Source: Cloacimonetes bacterium UBA5456 (GTDB lineage: Bacteria > Cloacimonadota > Cloacimonadia > Cloacimonadales > Cloacimonadaceae). Taken from it: a stretch of 7,209 bases of DNA. Positions 5,852 through 7,209 of this stretch are shown here, piece by piece (the stretch's first letter is position 1; every line of letters starts with the position of its first letter). Location: contig DIQS01000014.1 in assembly GCA_002427325.1 (NCBI GenBank), positions 112,055-119,263 on the forward strand, written 5' to 3'. The notes beneath the pieces were generated by a model that was not told where the DNA came from, ran no database searches, and saw only the letters and a list, made by a program, of their open reading frames with translations. Position numbers and translations under genes: made by a program.

Positions 5852-7209
5852 ATGAACGAAACTGTAAGGTTTTATCTGATAACAGACATCGGCTCTACGA
5901 CCACCAAAGCGATTCTCATCGACGCCCAAAACACCAAGCTTTTAGGGATTGAGCACGCAAACACCACCGTTGAAGCCCCCGTAAACGATGTCAAGATAGG
6001 CATCCTAAACTCCATACAAGCGCTGGAGAAAAGCTGTGCAATCCAGCTACTTACACGCTCAGCAGATGCCGCAAACCTCGCCTTTGAACCAGGAATCAAA
6101 TACCTCAGCACCAGCAGCGCCGGCGGTGGCTTACAGATCCTCGTGATCGGCCTCACTCTTTTTGATAGCGCCAGCAGTGCACGCAGAGCCGCTTATGGTG
6201 CAGGCGGGATCATCCTCGACGTCTTTGCCGTGAACGATAAACGCAGTTCCGTTCAACAGATGCTTGCCATGCGTAACCTCCGTCCTGACATCATCTTACT
6301 CTCCGGCGGCACTGACGGTGGCGCACTGAGTTCTGTTCTTCGTCTCGCCGAGATATTACGCATTGCAAACCCCATGCCGAAGTTTGAAACCTCGCAAAAG
6401 ATCCCCGCCATTTACGCCGGAAATCAAGACGCAATCGAGATGATTAAACGCATGATCTCTGAAGACTTCGAGCTGAGTATCTTACCAAATCTGCGCCCCA
6501 GCCTCGACGAAGAAAACCTGAAACCTACACAAGAAAAGATACAGCAACTCTTCATGGAAAACGTGATGGAGAACGCCCCCGGCTATCAAAAGCTCAAAAG
6601 CGTCGTCTCCCAGGACATCCTGCCCACCCCGCTGGGGCTCACCAATGCGCTGACCCTGCTCAGCAAAGACACCCCACAAAACACCGTCGTCTTTGATATA
6701 GGCGGCGCAACCACGGACGTTTTTAGCTTCATCCACGGTCATCTACAAAGAACAGTAAGCGCCAATCTCGGTATGAGTTACAGCGCCCTAAACGTTCTCA
6801 AAGAGCGTGGCATAGAGGATCTGATGCAGATGCTTCCTTCGAGCTTCAGCGAAGACATGGTGCGCAACTATATCGGTAACAAAACACTCTATCCCACGCT
6901 GAATCCGCAAAGTGCCTCAGAACGTAGGATCGAACACGCAATCGCCAAGAGCACCATCTCGCTCGCATTTGTCCAACATCAAAACATGCATTACAACCGC
7001 ATGAAACTCGGTTATTTAGACACAAAAAAGAAAGACACAAGAGACAAATATGAAGAGAAATTCCAATATGTGGCAGATGAAGAAAAGCACTATTTCTATC
7101 CCAGCGATATCGAGCTTATCATCGGTGCCGGCGGAGTCTTTGCCCACGCCGAAAACACCGAGCAATGCTTAGACATCCTCATCGGCGGATTTCAACCTCT
7201 CGGAATCTC
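5852..7209 (+). CDS. GlmL/MutL-family ASKHA ATPase, 3' end beyond window
   Basis: The reading frame is open from ATG 5852 to the window edge, giving 452 residues with no stop. It matches the GlmL (methylaspartate mutase accessory) family, Pfam MutL PF13941. The actin/Hsp70-type ATPase motifs are present: phosphate 1 DIGSTTTK (12-19), phosphate 2 DIGGATTD (282-289) and the adenosine motif GAGGVFAHA (425-433). Family signatures SSAGGGLQ, LLSGGTDGG and AGNQDA lie between, and QPLGI near the edge is a late motif, so only the C-terminus is missing. Relatives are encoded beside B12-dependent glutamate mutase or ornithine aminomutase. Their role is not settled, and a chaperone or reactivation function is inferred. 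The protein is soluble, with no signal peptide. It has a strong SD and follows uvrC by 21 nt. It is not the mismatch-repair MutL. Confidence 0.88.
   Translation, partial: MNETVRFYLITDIGSTTTKAILIDAQNTKLLGIEHANTTVEAPVNDVKIGILNSIQALEKSCAIQLLTRSADAANLAFEPGIKYLSTSSAGGGLQILVIGLTLFDSASSARRAAYGAGGIILDVFAVNDKRSSVQQMLAMRNLRPDIILLSGGTDGGALSSVLRLAEILRIANPMPKFETSQKIPAIYAGNQDAIEMIKRMISEDFELSILPNLRPSLDEENLKPTQEKIQQLFMENVMENAPGYQKLKSVVSQDILPTPLGLTNALTLLSKDTPQNTVVFDIGGATTDVFSFIHGHLQRTVSANLGMSYSALNVLKERGIEDLMQMLPSSFSEDMVRNYIGNKTLYPTLNPQSASERRIEHAIAKSTISLAFVQHQNMHYNRMKLGYLDTKKKDTRDKYEEKFQYVADEEKHYFYPSDIELIIGAGGVFAHAENTEQCLDILIGGFQPLGI

Noticed and set aside
5852..7209. Reading the last gene as DNA mismatch-repair MutL because of its family name and position after uvrC
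   Set aside because: It has ASKHA ATPase motifs (DIGSTTTK, DIGGATTD, GAGGVFAHA) rather than the GHKL motifs of mismatch-repair MutL. The shared name is a coincidence.

Overview
The window looks like ordinary chromosomal housekeeping DNA from an anaerobic bacterium, with base composition near half GC. The lineage cannot be fixed from this sequence. Two features make a member of the FCB group, such as Cloacimonadota, plausible but unproven. One is a DNA polymerase III delta-prime with a long insertion after its zinc module. The other is a GlmL/MutL-type ASKHA ATPase, a family linked to B12-dependent amino-acid mutases. There is no sign of phage, insertion sequence, CRISPR array, tRNA or rRNA.

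Layout: positions 1-125 are non-coding and hold short tandem and inverted repeats built around TCATGA. A flavin-reductase-like gene lies on the minus strand (126-599), with a good sigma70-type promoter and Shine-Dalgarno (SD) sequence in the AT-rich divergent spacer (600-783). From 784 to the right edge, five genes run on the plus strand with almost no gaps: a GNAT acetyltransferase, holB (clamp-loader delta-prime), murJ (lipid II flippase), uvrC (excision nuclease subunit), and a GlmL/MutL-family ATPase cut off by the window edge. Their junctions are 0 nt, a 4-nt overlap (ATGA), a 22-nt overlap and a 21-nt gap, so they are probably one transcription unit with translational coupling at several points.

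The operon joins DNA replication (delta-prime), cell-wall precursor export (MurJ) and nucleotide excision repair (UvrC), flanked by an acetyltransferase of unknown substrate. The last gene is functionally different. Its relatives sit beside adenosylcobalamin-dependent carbon-skeleton mutases or aminomutases, so a B12-enzyme locus may begin just beyond the right edge. It is unrelated to the mismatch-repair protein also called MutL. I found no clearly novel system. The most useful leads are the GlmL-type gene and its unseen partner, the repeat cluster at the left edge, and the change in G/C strand bias along the operon.
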